This document shows, piece after piece, positions 27,692-35,614 of a stretch of DNA of 64,000 bases. Source of the DNA: Candidatus Obscuribacterales bacterium (GTDB taxonomy: Bacteria; Cyanobacteriota; Vampirovibrionia; Obscuribacterales; Obscuribacteraceae); the NCBI GenBank assembly GCA_019637435.1, contig JAHBVO010000002.1, positions 1,713,519 to 1,777,518 of the forward strand. Direction: 5' to 3'. The notes beneath the pieces are model-generated. The model had not been told where the DNA came from. It made no database searches and worked only from the letters and a program-made list of their open reading frames with translations. The first letter of the stretch is position 1. The number at the start of each line of letters is the position of its first letter. Made by a program: the position numbers and the translations under genes.

Positions 27692-28288
27692 TCAAGCTTG
27701 AGCGATAGCCATCAGCAACGCGATTGCGAGCCCAAGTAGGAACATCAGACCAAGGCTCCAGTAAAGCTCAATCATACATGCCAGAGATAGCTCTCGGAAT
27801 CTATAGATGAAAAATCCTGTAAGAGTGCAGAGTAAAAAGTTAGCGATTACAAAAGGCGGTCCATAGGCAATTGCGATGGCCTGCTTGAGATATGGTATCG
27901 CATCTGGTGGTACTAGATTGGCAGCTATCGAAATGGCTACGCAGATAGCCAAAATCAAGCCACCAAACATGGTGTTACTTATCAGCCGACCACGTACTAA
28001 ACGGCGAGCAGCGAACATTTGGACGAATGTAGTGGCGAGATAATGCGTAATCAGCAATGCCGCCCCAATTCTCACGCTCAACATAGCCGGACCCTGGGAG
28101 GGCTGCCCGTCCGGGGGAGGTTGCAACGCGGGAAACGAGGTGAAGTGCAGAATCATTGCGAGGACGAACCAGGAGAAAATTACTGCGCTCAAGATAAAGA
28201 TCAAGCGCTGAATGATCACCCTGACCGTGTCTTCCTGGCGGTCCGCAAAGTTCTGAATACTGGGTGGAGCGTTGGTTGACGACGACAT
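27692..28288 (-). CDS. Polytopic membrane protein (about five transmembrane helices)
   Basis: The 198-residue product has hydrophobic segments at about 28-50, 73-95, 105-127, 135-160 and 170-195, separated by short polar loops, after a short polar N-terminus. The first loop is Pro/Gly/Gln-rich (PPPDGQPSQG). I see no catalytic or transport motif and recognise no family. It is divergent from the patatin gene, with 234 bases between them, and probably monocistronic. Confidence 0.7.
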   Translation of the reverse strand: MSSSTNAPPSIQNFADRQEDTVRVIIQRLIFILSAVIFSWFVLAMILHFTSFPALQPPPDGQPSQGPAMLSVRIGAALLITHYLATTFVQMFAARRLVRGRLISNTMFGGLILAICVAISIAANLVPPDAIPYLKQAIAIAYGPPFVIANFLLCTLTGFFIYRFRELSLACMIELYWSLGLMFLLGLAIALLMAIAQA

Positions 28289-28522
28289 ATCCGATGCTGG
28301 TACTGAGGTATAAGCTTTGTTGTGTTCGTCTACAATAAGCGACCGTTTTGTCGGAACTGAAATTCAAAAGTACTCGGTCTCATTGAACCGCACAAGTATG
28401 ACACACGGCGTTATTCGGCACATCCGGAGCGTCCAAAATTTTTCTGGAGCTATTAACGACTCACAATAGTTGTTATAGGATAGACTGGGATAAGGATTTA
28501 GGAACTCAGAGAGACAGGCAGC

Positions 28523-29464
28523 ATGGCAACACCAGAAGACAACGGCTCCAAAAATGGCGACCGACCCTTTCGTGCTCTTGTCCTTCCAGGTGGCGGCGGT
28601 CGCGGAGCCTACCAGGTCGGAGTCTCGAAAGCTCTTCAAGAACGGGGAATCGAGTTCGATCTGGCTTTCGGGACCAGCATCGGAGGCATCAATGCCACCT
28701 TAATGGCGCAGGGAAATATGAAGCGCCTCGAGGATCTCTGGTGCAACATCCGTGGAAAAGACGTTTTTGCTTTGCCTTCCGCTCATCAGATCGGAAGGCT
28801 TGTTTTAGGGCATAAGCTGGGCTTGCTCGATACGCGACCGCTCGAGGATGTTCTTCGTCGGGAAGTTGATTTGCAAAAACTGAAAGCGAGCAAAACCAAA
28901 ATTGGCTGGTGTACAACCGACCTCTGCAGTTTAGAGACGCGTTTAATTACGATCGACGATATTGTTTCAACCAACGAACTGATTGATGTTTTGATGGCGA
29001 CTTCCGCTATTCCGATGGCTTTTCCTCCTCGCCATATCCAGGGCAAAGGACTCTGGGTCGACGGGGGGTTAGTGCGTAACACGCCGGTCGAGACGGCGAT
29101 ACAGATGGGCGCCGACGAGGTCTACATGGTTCTTCTCCATCCTGAGAAGATTAATGTTTGCCCGGTCAATATGTTCGAGGTGCTTGTTCGTTGTCTGGAC
29201 ATCGTTCTTGAAGCTTCAGCCCGCAAGGAGATTGAAACAGCTGAGCTCTACAATCGGCTTATCGCCTCTGGTTCCGACGAATCACGCGGCAGAAAGAACG
29301 TCAAAATTCATGTGTTTCAGCCCAGAAAGCCGGTTAACACCAATTTGCTCGACATACATCCGGAACGCTCGCGCCGCCTGATCAGGCAGGGGTACGAGGA
29401 GGCGATGGAAGTTCTCGACAGCACTTTCGGGGATAGGCAGACGATAAGCGCCAACGCATCTTGA
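28523..29464 (+). CDS. Patatin-like phospholipase / lipid acyl hydrolase
   Basis: This 313-residue enzyme of the patatin family hydrolyses acyl esters of phospholipids or other lipids with a Ser-Asp dyad. The oxyanion-hole motif LPGGGGRGAYQVG (21-33), the nucleophile elbow GTSIGG (Ser52) and the DGG motif (Asp180, VDGGLVRNTP) are all present and correctly spaced. There is no signal peptide or extra domain, so it is probably cytoplasmic or peripheral to the membrane, like the short bacterial RssA/YchK-type proteins. ATG 28523 has a GAGAGACAGG stretch upstream. It is convergent with the following lipoprotein gene. Confidence 0.93.
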   Translation: MATPEDNGSKNGDRPFRALVLPGGGGRGAYQVGVSKALQERGIEFDLAFGTSIGGINATLMAQGNMKRLEDLWCNIRGKDVFALPSAHQIGRLVLGHKLGLLDTRPLEDVLRREVDLQKLKASKTKIGWCTTDLCSLETRLITIDDIVSTNELIDVLMATSAIPMAFPPRHIQGKGLWVDGGLVRNTPVETAIQMGADEVYMVLLHPEKINVCPVNMFEVLVRCLDIVLEASARKEIETAELYNRLIASGSDESRGRKNVKIHVFQPRKPVNTNLLDIHPERSRRLIRQGYEEAMEVLDSTFGDRQTISANAS

Positions 29465-29524
29465 GTCCGTTTAGGAACGCGGCTCGCATTGGATAGTTTC
29501 TCTGTTTGAGCGAATGAACTATAT

Positions 29525-30085
29525 CTATGGCTCGAAAGAGTCCATGAATCGCTTGATCACCGGGTCGGTGTCATCGGCGTTATCGATTTTGACCATGTAC
29601 ATCCCGCGAGGCGTGATGTAGTACAGCATCGTGATAAACGGCCCGTTCGCCAAGATCTTTATTTCCTGTCCGAGCCCGTCTTTGACCGCCAGATCTCCGA
29701 GAAACTCCAGGGTTGGACTGAAGCCCTGTTCCACCAATTTGTTTTGAAATTGCGGAATCGATTCTTTTTCAAACTGATTCAAGATCTCTGCTTCGGCTTC
29801 CGGACTGCCGACCGGACCTGTCCTCGGAAAAATTCCGACTTGAATCGTTTTCGCCTTTGCCGGATCGCCGCCAGTCTGACCGCCGAATGTCGTTTGGTAT
29901 AACTTGTAGCCTTCCCGAGACGGATTCTCGACCGGCTCGGGAAGCTCGAAGGTGCATTGCGTGCCCGGGGGATTGATGGTCTTCCAGCCGTCTTCGGAAC
30001 CGCCTCCACAGCCGCTGAGCGCGAAACTGCATGCAACAATCAACAGCAACGATGTGGTCGGTTTCAAAAACGATTGGATATTCAT
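29525..30085 (-). CDS. Predicted lipoprotein
   Basis: The 186-residue protein starts with a lipoprotein signal peptide: MNIQSFLKP, a hydrophobic core (TSLLLIVACSFA) and the lipobox LSGC (Cys26), followed by Gly/Ser. The mature part is a mixed alpha/beta domain of about 150 residues with no motif that I recognise (repeating Phe/Tyr strands such as GYKLYQTTF and ITMLYYITPRGMYMV). It should be anchored to a membrane after lipidation. It starts 13 bases after the stop of the flavin reductase gene on the same strand, so it is likely the second gene of that operon. Confidence 0.75.
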   Translation of the reverse strand: MNIQSFLKPTTSLLLIVACSFALSGCGGGSEDGWKTINPPGTQCTFELPEPVENPSREGYKLYQTTFGGQTGGDPAKAKTIQVGIFPRTGPVGSPEAEAEILNQFEKESIPQFQNKLVEQGFSPTLEFLGDLAVKDGLGQEIKILANGPFITMLYYITPRGMYMVKIDNADDTDPVIKRFMDSFEP

Positions 30086-30098
30086 TGAAAAGCCTCGA

Positions 30099-30608
30099 TT
30101 AGTATTGAAAGCCGCTATTGCGGAAGTGAGTCATTGGTTCCAAATCTTTATTGAGCAACTTGCCGTCTTTGACTTCGGCGATCACTACCTGGTGATCTCC
30201 TGCGTCGACGACGTTAGAGATCTCCAGCAACATCGAGGATATGCAATTTGCAAACGATGGCGGGAAGCCGTCGTTCTCAACAAGATCGAGTCCTTCGAAT
30301 CTGTCCATGCCTTCAGTGTGAGGCTTGACGAAATTCTTGAAGATGTCGTTATTGGTTTTTGCCAGCACGTTCAATGACGCCTTTGCGCCTTTCTTCAAAC
30401 GGCTGAGGATAGGGCGAGCATTGTTGACTGAAATCGTCACTGAGGGCGGTGCAAACGCTGCTTGCGTGACCCAGGTGGCGAGCATACCTTCGCGACCCTG
30501 TTCGTCCTCGACGGTAATGATGTAAACGCCACTCGCCATTCTTCCAATGGCGCCGCCGATGCGCTCCTTCAATGCGGGATCCATCGCGCTCACGTCTGTC
30601 GAAGCCAT
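30099..30608 (-). CDS. Flavin reductase-like FMN-binding protein
   Basis: The 169-residue protein matches the flavin-reductase-like domain: an N-terminal strand GVYIITV, then GMLATWVTQAAFAPPSVTIS, then ARPILSRLKKGAKASLNVLA. The (A/S)-W-V-x-Q-A-x-F-x-P-P block is also typical of the C-terminal flavin reductase domain of cyanobacterial flavodiiron proteins. It probably reduces FMN with NAD(P)H or passes electrons to a partner; the partner is not visible here. A GGAGGT ribosome site lies 6 bases before the ATG and is partly inside an inverted repeat (30611-30642). The lipoprotein gene follows after 13 bases. Confidence 0.88.
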   Translation of the reverse strand: MASTDVSAMDPALKERIGGAIGRMASGVYIITVEDEQGREGMLATWVTQAAFAPPSVTISVNNARPILSRLKKGAKASLNVLAKTNNDIFKNFVKPHTEGMDRFEGLDLVENDGFPPSFANCISSMLLEISNVVDAGDHQVVIAEVKDGKLLNKDLEPMTHFRNSGFQY

Positions 30609-30610
30609 TC

Positions 30611-30649
30611 AGCACCTCCACTGGTAATAAAATCGAGGTGCTAATTATA
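30611..30649 (-). promoter_or_regulatory. TATAAT box and inverted repeat covering the ribosome site of the flavin reductase gene
   Basis: On the minus strand, a perfect TATAAT (30649-30644) is followed at once by the inverted repeat AGCACCT - 18 bases - AGGTGCT (30642-30611). The right arm overlaps the GGAGGT ribosome site. If transcripts include both arms, the 7-bp stem would hide the ribosome site. If transcription starts about 7 bases after TATAAT, the left arm is mostly untranscribed and the repeat would better fit an operator. The -35 region is poor, which would suit an activator-dependent promoter. Confidence 0.4.
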
Positions 30650-30723
30650 TGCTAGCTTCGTTCCGAAAGTCTGAAACGGCGAATGTTTCCCGAATGTTTG
30701 TTTAAACTTCTAAACTTGGTAGA

Positions 30724-32145
30724 TCAAACGACTTGCGCTTTACGCTCTTCTTCGACCGCTGCTGTTGAGTCGTGAGTCGATTCGGAACTTTGCTCGTCAT
30801 CAGCGTCGTGGACAGTTGCTGAAGTCGCCTTTTGCATTTTAGGAATTTTTTTCTCGCGCTCGAACCACTCGATAATAGCTTTGGCTAGCATTGCCGAGTC
30901 GTGATGTCCGAATGTCTTCTCACCGACAAGCGGACTGTGAACCACGCTAACTCCCAGTCCTTCGACACGCTCCGCGTCTAAAAGTACGGCATTGGCCGTC
31001 GAGTCTGACGGGATGATCGGTATTCGGTCGTTCACAACTACGGCTTCAATCAAGTTCTGCCCTTCGCCGACAATTGTTTTCGAATGATCCATCAAAGCCT
31101 GCACGTGATCTCCCACGGAGTAATCGATCGTCTCTCCAATCTGTGTCAACACGTTCGACACATAGATTTTTCTGGCGGGTGACAGTTTAATAGCATCAGC
31201 GATGCCGGGCACTAGAAGATTCGGAATAATCGAGGTATACAGGCTGCCCGGTCCGAGAACGATTAGTTCCGCGTCCATGATTGCTTCTATCGCTTCCGGT
31301 GTCGGTTTGATAGTCGCCGGTTCAAAAGTCAGCCGGTGAATCTTCTTTTGAGCAAGCGGAATTTGCGATTCTCCGACTGCTTTGCTGCCATCCTCGAATT
31401 CGGCAATCAATTGAATCGGTGTCAGAGTGGAAGGTAGGACCGTTCCCCTGCTGTTCAAAACCCTCGCCGCCACGCGAGCAGCTTCCAGCATGTCGCCGTC
31501 CGTCATCGAGTAAACAGCCGTGAGAAAAAGATTTCCGAAGCTGTGTCCTTCCAGTCCGTCGCCCTGTTCGAATCTATAGGAGAACAGTTCTGTGACCAGT
31601 TTTTCTTCATCAGCCAGAGCTGTTATACAGTTTCTGATATCGCCTGGTGGTACTATCCCCAGTGTCTGTCTCAGTCGGCCGGAACTGCCGCCATCGTCTC
31701 CAACCGTCACGATTGCAGTGATGTTAGTGGTGAAATTTTTCAGTCCGCGAAGCAACGTCGATAGACCGGTGCCACCACCGATGACGACAACTCTTGCGCC
31801 GCGATCCAGATGCCGACGTTTGTACAAAACGTCTGGGATCGATTCGCGTTCGTCATCCGAGACATAGGCGCGAAGCACGTTTCTAATCATCTTCTGAGTC
31901 GACGCGAAGATCAAAATCGCGCCGCCGAGTATGACCATCAGTCCACTTATTCTGTGCGGTAAAACATCCGCCGCATGCTCAAGCACTTCCCGCATGAACA
32001 TACCTGTGACTGTGATCGGGTGGTAGCCCAAGAGCAAAAGGGCTCCGATAACGATCACCGCGATACCGAACAAGCTGATGCATATCCAGCGTTTCAAGCC
32101 TGGTAGCATGAGCCGTTTCAACTGGTGATCGAGGGTGTGTTTCAT
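30724..32145 (-). CDS. yvcK: YvcK/CofD-family gluconeogenesis factor, membrane-anchored
   Basis: This 473-residue protein belongs to the YvcK (UPF0052/CofD-like) family, which binds UDP-sugars in known members and affects gluconeogenic growth and cell-envelope synthesis. The Rossmann-type core starts at residue 118 with VVVIGGGTGLS and contains GDDGGSSGRLR (149-159) and PPGDIRN (166-172). Before it come two transmembrane helices (about 20-40 and 66-82), so the enzyme-like domain is membrane-tethered; Bacillus YvcK lacks these. The C-terminus is a low-complexity Glu/Ser/Thr tail. ATG 32145 (a TTG lies directly before it) is 3 bases after the rapZ-like stop, which implies translational coupling. 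The rapZ-yvcK order is conserved in many Gram-positive bacteria. Confidence 0.93.
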   Translation of the reverse strand: MKHTLDHQLKRLMLPGLKRWICISLFGIAVIVIGALLLLGYHPITVTGMFMREVLEHAADVLPHRISGLMVILGGAILIFASTQKMIRNVLRAYVSDDERESIPDVLYKRRHLDRGARVVVIGGGTGLSTLLRGLKNFTTNITAIVTVGDDGGSSGRLRQTLGIVPPGDIRNCITALADEEKLVTELFSYRFEQGDGLEGHSFGNLFLTAVYSMTDGDMLEAARVAARVLNSRGTVLPSTLTPIQLIAEFEDGSKAVGESQIPLAQKKIHRLTFEPATIKPTPEAIEAIMDAELIVLGPGSLYTSIIPNLLVPGIADAIKLSPARKIYVSNVLTQIGETIDYSVGDHVQALMDHSKTIVGEGQNLIEAVVVNDRIPIIPSDSTANAVLLDAERVEGLGVSVVHSPLVGEKTFGHHDSAMLAKAIIEWFEREKKIPKMQKATSATVHDADDEQSSESTHDSTAAVEEERKAQVV

Positions 32146-32148
32146 CAA

Positions 32149-32613
32149 CTAGCTGGCGCTCCCCTGAGCGGTGAGCGACGCTGTTTTATCGTCGTGCATG
32201 CGCTCTAATTCTCTGTGTCCGCTAGTGACCTGATACTGCGAAAAGCGACTGCGGACGCGCTCCGCTAGAGCTTCCACCATTGCAGGTGAGCGATGTTGTC
32301 CGCCTGTACATCCCAGAGCGATCACAAAGGAGTTTGATTTGACTTTCAACATTGCAGGCACGGTGTGCTCGACAAGCTTCTCCAGATTGTCCAGCACATC
32401 CTGAGCCAGACCTTGATCGAGAACGTATTTGCGCACAGGTTCGTCGAGCCCGGTAAGCGGACGCAGCTCATCGACCCAGTACGGATTCTTTAAGAACCGC
32501 ACATCGAGCGATATATTCGCAATTGGCGGCGTGCCGTATTTGAAGCCGAACGATACTATCTCCACCGTCAGTGGTGCTTTAGCATTATTTCCTTGTGAGT
32601 CAGACATATTCAC
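32149..32613 (-). CDS. Stand-alone RapZ C-terminal domain protein
   Basis: The protein has about 154 residues and corresponds only to the C-terminal half of RapZ/YvcJ. Typical blocks are SFGFKYGTPP (21-30), DVRFLKNPYW (37-46), TGLD (54-57) and GCTGGQHRSP (101-110). In E. coli RapZ this half binds glucosamine 6-phosphate and the small RNA partners, while the N-terminal half is a P-loop nucleotide-binding domain. That P-loop half is missing and no remnant lies upstream. The start is either GTG 32613 or ATG 32607; neither has a strong ribosome site. The yvcK ATG follows 3 bases after the stop. A small-molecule sensor for YvcK-linked envelope metabolism is a reasonable inference. Confidence 0.88.
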   Translation of the reverse strand: MNMSDSQGNNAKAPLTVEIVSFGFKYGTPPIANISLDVRFLKNPYWVDELRPLTGLDEPVRKYVLDQGLAQDVLDNLEKLVEHTVPAMLKVKSNSFVIALGCTGGQHRSPAMVEALAERVRSRFSQYQVTSGHRELERMHDDKTASLTAQGSAS

Positions 32614-32678
32614 GTTCTTCGCGGTGCTCTATCAGAAGTATAGTGACAAAGTTGCCTTGAGGCAATCGAGGCGAAACG

Positions 32679-33002
32679 TTACCGGACATCGCTTGTGATG
32701 CGATGTTGCGGCATAGTCTCTACCCATTGTTCAAATTCTTTGTTGCCGACCAGCTTGGGCGCAGTGATCGCGCTGCACGCTTCAACTTCCCATCCGTCAG
32801 CGTAAATCAAGCGAGCAATAGCATATCCGCACGATTTACAGCCAACCGGTTTTTGATCGTCATCCAGAAGTAAGCGAATCCTGTCGGTTTTCTGTGCGAG
32901 TGCATCGAAATGCTTGGTCACGGGGATGTGAAAAATTGCTCTGTGCCAGCCTTTGAGCATATGACTCAAGCTGCCTGCATTTTCGTGGAAACTCCAGAAC
33001 AT
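32679..33002 (-). CDS. Small hypothetical protein with CxxC motif
   Basis: The product has 107 residues from ATG 33002, which has a GGACAGG site upstream; longer readings overlap the deformylase stop. The middle holds GCKSCGYAIARLIYADGWEVEAC, split here as CKSC near residue 55 and a third Cys about 19 residues later, perhaps part of a metal site. I recognise no family. It lies 22 bases downstream of the deformylase gene and upstream of the rapZ-like gene, all on the same strand, so it probably belongs to that cluster. Confidence 0.6.
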   Translation of the reverse strand: MFWSFHENAGSLSHMLKGWHRAIFHIPVTKHFDALAQKTDRIRLLLDDDQKPVGCKSCGYAIARLIYADGWEVEACSAITAPKLVGNKEFEQWVETMPQHRITSDVR

Positions 33003-33024
33003 GATTTTTACCTGTCCGGGTCTT

Positions 33025-33621
33025 CTAGCCAATTACCGGTTCTTGCTGCGTTTGCGGCAATTTGATGGTGGCGCCTTTTTCTTCTTTGAGTTCGGCTTCC
33101 ATGGCGTCTACGTCGCCTTCCATGAAACCGTTTTTCGTCATCTCCAGGTCGCGTTGCAGCGCCGACGATGCTTTGTCGATGAACAGTTCGCCAGTCAGAT
33201 GGTCGATCTCATGTTGAATTGCCCGGCACAACAAATTGTCCGCCGCTTCTAATTTCAAATCTTTCCCTGCGAGGTTTTGATAGCGAACCACGATGCGACG
33301 AGCTCTCTTCACTTCGAAGAAAACACCGGGAAAGCTCAGGCAACCTTCCTGACCGACCATCTCACCTTCGCGCTCGATGATGACGGGATTGATGAAAACG
33401 ATTGGCTTGCGGGTCTCGTCCTCGTCACCTGCATTCACGTCAATGACCATAATTTGCTTCGAAACACCGACTTGCGGCGCTGCCAAACCGACGCCATCCT
33501 CTTCGTACATCGTGTCGAGCATGTCTTGCGCGAGCTTCCGCACCGACTGATCGAAGGTTGTAATTTTTTTAGCCTTCTGCTTCAGCACTGGGTCCGGATA
33601 GAATCTCAACTTCATCTTCAT
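33025..33621 (-). CDS. def: Peptide deformylase
   Basis: The 198-residue enzyme removes the N-formyl group from nascent proteins at the ribosome exit. All three family motifs are intact: GVGLAAPQ (43-50), EGCLS (92-96, metal ligand Cys94) and HEIDH (137-141, His ligands and catalytic Glu138). The start chosen is ATG 33621, with GGAGG 12 bases upstream; a TTG at 33642 and another ATG at 33615 are alternatives. The C-terminus is longer than in short bacterial enzymes and ends in a Lys/Glu-rich then Gln/Pro tail. It heads a same-strand cluster with the CxxC protein, RapZ domain and YvcK. Confidence 0.96.
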   Translation of the reverse strand: MKMKLRFYPDPVLKQKAKKITTFDQSVRKLAQDMLDTMYEEDGVGLAAPQVGVSKQIMVIDVNAGDEDETRKPIVFINPVIIEREGEMVGQEGCLSFPGVFFEVKRARRIVVRYQNLAGKDLKLEAADNLLCRAIQHEIDHLTGELFIDKASSALQRDLEMTKNGFMEGDVDAMEAELKEEKGATIKLPQTQQEPVIG

Positions 33622-33952
33622 GGGTAAGGGTTGCCTCCGCAACTCTGCTCGCTGGCAGGATTTTAATTGTCAAGTCGTGGGACGTGAAAGCTCAGCCGCG
33701 CGGGCTTCTTCGCCGATAGTACCACACCCTTGCCAAGATGTCTTGGGTCTCAGACCAGGCTAAGTGACCGTTTCGCGGTTCGCATCGAGTGGCTGGATTT
33801 ACCAAAGCCCGGCATATACTGCATTTTTAACATTTTCCTGTACTGATTGGTTTCCTATATTAAGTATTCTTCGTGTCAATTTAGGCGCTCCCGCGCGCTC
33901 TCCGGCGTCGATGCGAGGTAGCATTTACCTGCACTGTCATGTGGAGCTCAAA
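33622..33952. other. Divergent intergenic region with clustered small palindromes
   Basis: This region between def (leftward) and an exported orphan (rightward) must contain both promoters. It holds two touching palindromes, CCAAGA-TG-TCTTGG (33733-33746) and GGTCT-C-AGACC (33746-33756), and a further ACCG-TTTCG-CGGT hairpin (33766-33778). The first two look operator-like. No clear -35/-10 pair was found. Confidence 0.35.
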
Positions 33953-35437
33953 ATGAGTCAGCTGCTTTCGATAAGGACGTCCTCCGGTCGCGCGATTGCG
34001 TTTCGCGCCCTGACCCTGATGATAGCTGCGCAGCTTGTCGTTCAACAGGCGTCGGCTGCCGATTGGGGGTATGACGGCGAATTTGCCGAAACCAACAAAT
34101 ATGGTTTCGACCGTACAGAAAAAACGAAAAAAACTCCTTCTCTGAAGCCGCCGGCGGCGCTTCAGTCAGAGGAGGAGGTTGAATCGGAGCCGGAAGACCC
34201 TGCACAGCAGCGCATGAATGATATCAATGATATCGAAGACTTTCCGAAGCCGCAGATTCCCAAAAAACTTCCCGATCACCTCAAGATGCCTAAGTCTCCT
34301 CCGAAAGAAGTAGAAAATCTTGATGCCACCACAGGTAGTTTAGGCTCTCCTGACGGAGATGTTTCGCCCGCCGGTGGGTCGATGACCGAGCCTGATGAGT
34401 ACGGCGCGCAGAACAATTATGATGAAAATAATCCGGCACACAATATCGGAGGGAAGGTTTCCGTTAATCCGGATGCCACCGGAAGCGGTATCGCTCAAAC
34501 CGACCCGCAATGGCCTTTGATCTCCGCATGGTTGAACATTCTCGGATTGGTCGGTCAAATCGATGCTCAAGGACGTCTGCCCAACGGTCCCGATTATTCT
34601 ATTCAGTTATCGAGTACGCAGCGCAACGAGTTTAGCGTCATTTTGAAAAAGCTTTTGAACGGCCCTGAGGGTGCCGGTTTCAGCTACATAGGTTCCTATT
34701 GGCCGGCTCTCTCCAAGTTGATGGAGGATGTCGATCACCGCTCCAACTACCGCGTGCTTTTTCGCGCTTTGCTTAGTATGCGAGTCGATTCCAAAGATAT
34801 TAATCCGGAAGAGAGAATGATGCTCGCCGAAGCGCTCGGACCCAAACGTATTGCGGAACCTGGCCCCCCGCCTCTCACCGAGGATGCCATCAACGCGTAT
34901 ACAGATATGGCTGTTTTTCTCTACGAACACAACCATGAAGGAAAAACCGTTGATGCTGACGACAATCGCGAACTATACGAAATGATTGTTCGCGACAAAT
35001 TTCAGAATGCGCCTTCCGAGCGTGACAAGGCAGCTATGAACGATTTTCCACTCAGTTGGGCGAAGTTTCGCATTCTGTACACTGATGCAAACGAATCGGA
35101 AAAGCTTCTACTTGCCACGCGCATCGCGTCGGAGCAGGGCACAAAAGGATTGAACATCCGCAACGCCATGCTCGAAGAAGTCCTGTCCTGTCCGGTTTGG
35201 AAGCGTTTCGTTATAAGCGCGAATGTTTCCGCTAAAGAACTCTCCAATTCGTTGAAGAATTCCCCACGCACCGCTGGTGGTGTTAAACGCACAGTTTCCA
35301 AACGAGTGTCAGCAGGTGGAAGCAAAACCGGAACCGCTGTGAAACCGACTGCAGTCACTGGAGCTAATGGTGCGCCCGCAAAAAAGTCTCCAGCGACAGC
35401 GGGAGTCTCGACTGTCAAACCAAAACGCCCTTTGTAA
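33953..35437 (+). CDS. Exported protein of unknown function
   Basis: The product has 494 residues from ATG 33953, which has GGAG 6 bases upstream. The longer open frame from 33764 has no coding look. A signal peptide is clear: RTSSGRAIAFRALTLMIAAQL, abbreviated here as a basic start and hydrophobic core, with likely cleavage at ASAADWG. Residues about 45-200 are Pro/Glu/Asp-rich and probably disordered. Residues about 210-430 form a helical domain (for example TDPQWPLISAWLNILGLVG), and the last 60 residues are basic, Thr/Ala/Lys-rich. No family is recognised. It is convergent with the UbiA-type gene. Confidence 0.75.
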   Translation: MSQLLSIRTSSGRAIAFRALTLMIAAQLVVQQASAADWGYDGEFAETNKYGFDRTEKTKKTPSLKPPAALQSEEEVESEPEDPAQQRMNDINDIEDFPKPQIPKKLPDHLKMPKSPPKEVENLDATTGSLGSPDGDVSPAGGSMTEPDEYGAQNNYDENNPAHNIGGKVSVNPDATGSGIAQTDPQWPLISAWLNILGLVGQIDAQGRLPNGPDYSIQLSSTQRNEFSVILKKLLNGPEGAGFSYIGSYWPALSKLMEDVDHRSNYRVLFRALLSMRVDSKDINPEERMMLAEALGPKRIAEPGPPPLTEDAINAYTDMAVFLYEHNHEGKTVDADDNRELYEMIVRDKFQNAPSERDKAAMNDFPLSWAKFRILYTDANESEKLLLATRIASEQGTKGLNIRNAMLEEVLSCPVWKRFVISANVSAKELSNSLKNSPRTAGGVKRTVSKRVSAGGSKTGTAVKPTAVTGANGAPAKKSPATAGVSTVKPKRPL

Positions 35438-35481
35438 AATCCGGACATTACAAGGCTTATCGCCTGACTCCCGGGACTGAT

Positions 35482-35513
35482 CTGCGAGAGTTTATCGAAA
35501 ACTGTGCTCGCAG
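35482..35513. terminator. Bulged hairpin between convergent genes
   Basis: CTGCGAG and CTCGCAG pair perfectly (7 bp). Inside them AGTTT and AAACT pair around an ATCG loop, with a GTG bulge. It lies between the ends of the exported orphan (rightward) and the UbiA-type gene (leftward), where a bidirectional terminator is expected. It lacks a T-run on either side. Confidence 0.4.
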
Positions 35514-35614
35514 AGATTGGTGACAGAGAACTGCGCTGTACTCCGAAGACGGCAGAGCCATAGTTCATTTCCGCTTGCAAGTTTCCTTCGCAGCGGTATA
35601 GGCAAGCGTTCCAA

